Of a stretch of DNA of 15,009 nucleotides, positions 14,961-15,009 are shown one piece after another (the first letter of the stretch is position 1; each line of letters starts with the position of its first letter). The stretch lies in NCBI GenBank assembly GCA_009785395.1, contig WQWK01000016.1, positions 1-15,009 on the forward strand, in the 5' to 3' direction. The notes below the pieces were generated by a model. It saw nothing but the letters and a program-made list of their open reading frames with translations, was not told the DNA's origin and searched no databases. This stretch comes from Conexibacteraceae bacterium (GTDB lineage Bacteria; Actinomycetota; Thermoleophilia; Solirubrobacterales; Solirubrobacteraceae). The position numbers and the translations under genes are program-made.

Positions 14961-15009
14961 TCAGCGGCGGTTGAGGATCCTGGTTGTGTAGGGGGAGTGG
15001 ACGGCCAGC
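14961..15009 (-). CDS. C-terminal end of a paralogue of the FG-GAP-repeat surface protein (cut by window edge)
   Basis: Only the last 15 codons and stop are present: LAVHSPYTTRILNRR. It matches the tail of the repeat protein ending at 3147 (LTVHSPYTTRVLNRH) at 12 of 15 residues and 41 of 49 bases, including an unbroken 19-base identity. The gene continues to the right on the - strand. It should encode another exported protein with the same C-terminal module. Its stop lies 34 nt upstream of the candidate regulator promoter, and no clear terminator is seen between. Confidence 0.78.
   Translation of the reverse strand, partial: LAVHSPYTTRILNRR

Noticed and set aside
1..15009. tRNA, rRNA, insertion sequences, prophage or toxin-antitoxin genes
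   Set aside because: I looked for transposase or integrase motifs, cloverleaf sequences and small paired genes on both strands and saw none.

Overview
The window is GC-rich, densely coded DNA with GTG and TTG starts and no RNA genes, insertion sequences, phage genes or CRISPR. It looks like a soil actinobacterium. Two signs make the class Thermoleophilia (Solirubrobacterales-like) my best guess: the C-terminal beta-domains on the secreted proteins, and a large BTAD-type regulator with an ATPase and TPR region. Both placements are inferred by eye, without a database search.

The left arm (about 1-3143, + strand) is a compact run of four genes. They are the 3' part of a fatty-acid-oxidation multifunctional protein (3-hydroxyacyl-CoA dehydrogenase, cut by the window edge), a SnoaL/NTF2-fold protein, a NodB-type polysaccharide deacetylase lipoprotein and a GNAT acetyltransferase. 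Gaps are 2 to 9 nt or a 4-nt overlap, so this is probably one transcript. It meets the next gene tail to tail with only 3 nt between stop codons.

The rest (14855 down to 3147, - strand) is a seven-gene directon. In transcription order it encodes: an AfsR/SARP-like BTAD-ATPase-TPR regulator; a class I SAM-dependent methyltransferase; an exported seven-bladed RCC1-type propeller protein; an exported chorismate mutase of the AroQ-gamma (Rv1885c-like) class, whose start overlaps the propeller gene's stop; a large exported protein with a Thr/Pro linker; a stand-alone C-terminal domain of an acyl-CoA synthetase; and a large exported protein with six FG-GAP/kelch-like repeats, an Ig-like domain and a Cys-containing C-terminal module. 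A candidate promoter with an inverted repeat precedes the regulator. The last 49 bases hold the C-terminus of another gene closely related to the tail of the repeat protein, so a paralogue lies just outside the window.

A plausible reading is a regulator-led locus for building or decorating the cell surface. No enzyme pathway is evident that would link all members. The most unusual features are the coupling of an exported chorismate mutase to an RCC1 propeller gene, a 25-bp direct repeat bracketing exactly these two genes, a second 22-bp repeat at the start of two unrelated genes, the orphan AMP-binding C-terminal domain, and changes at expected catalytic positions in the deacetylase and the mutase.
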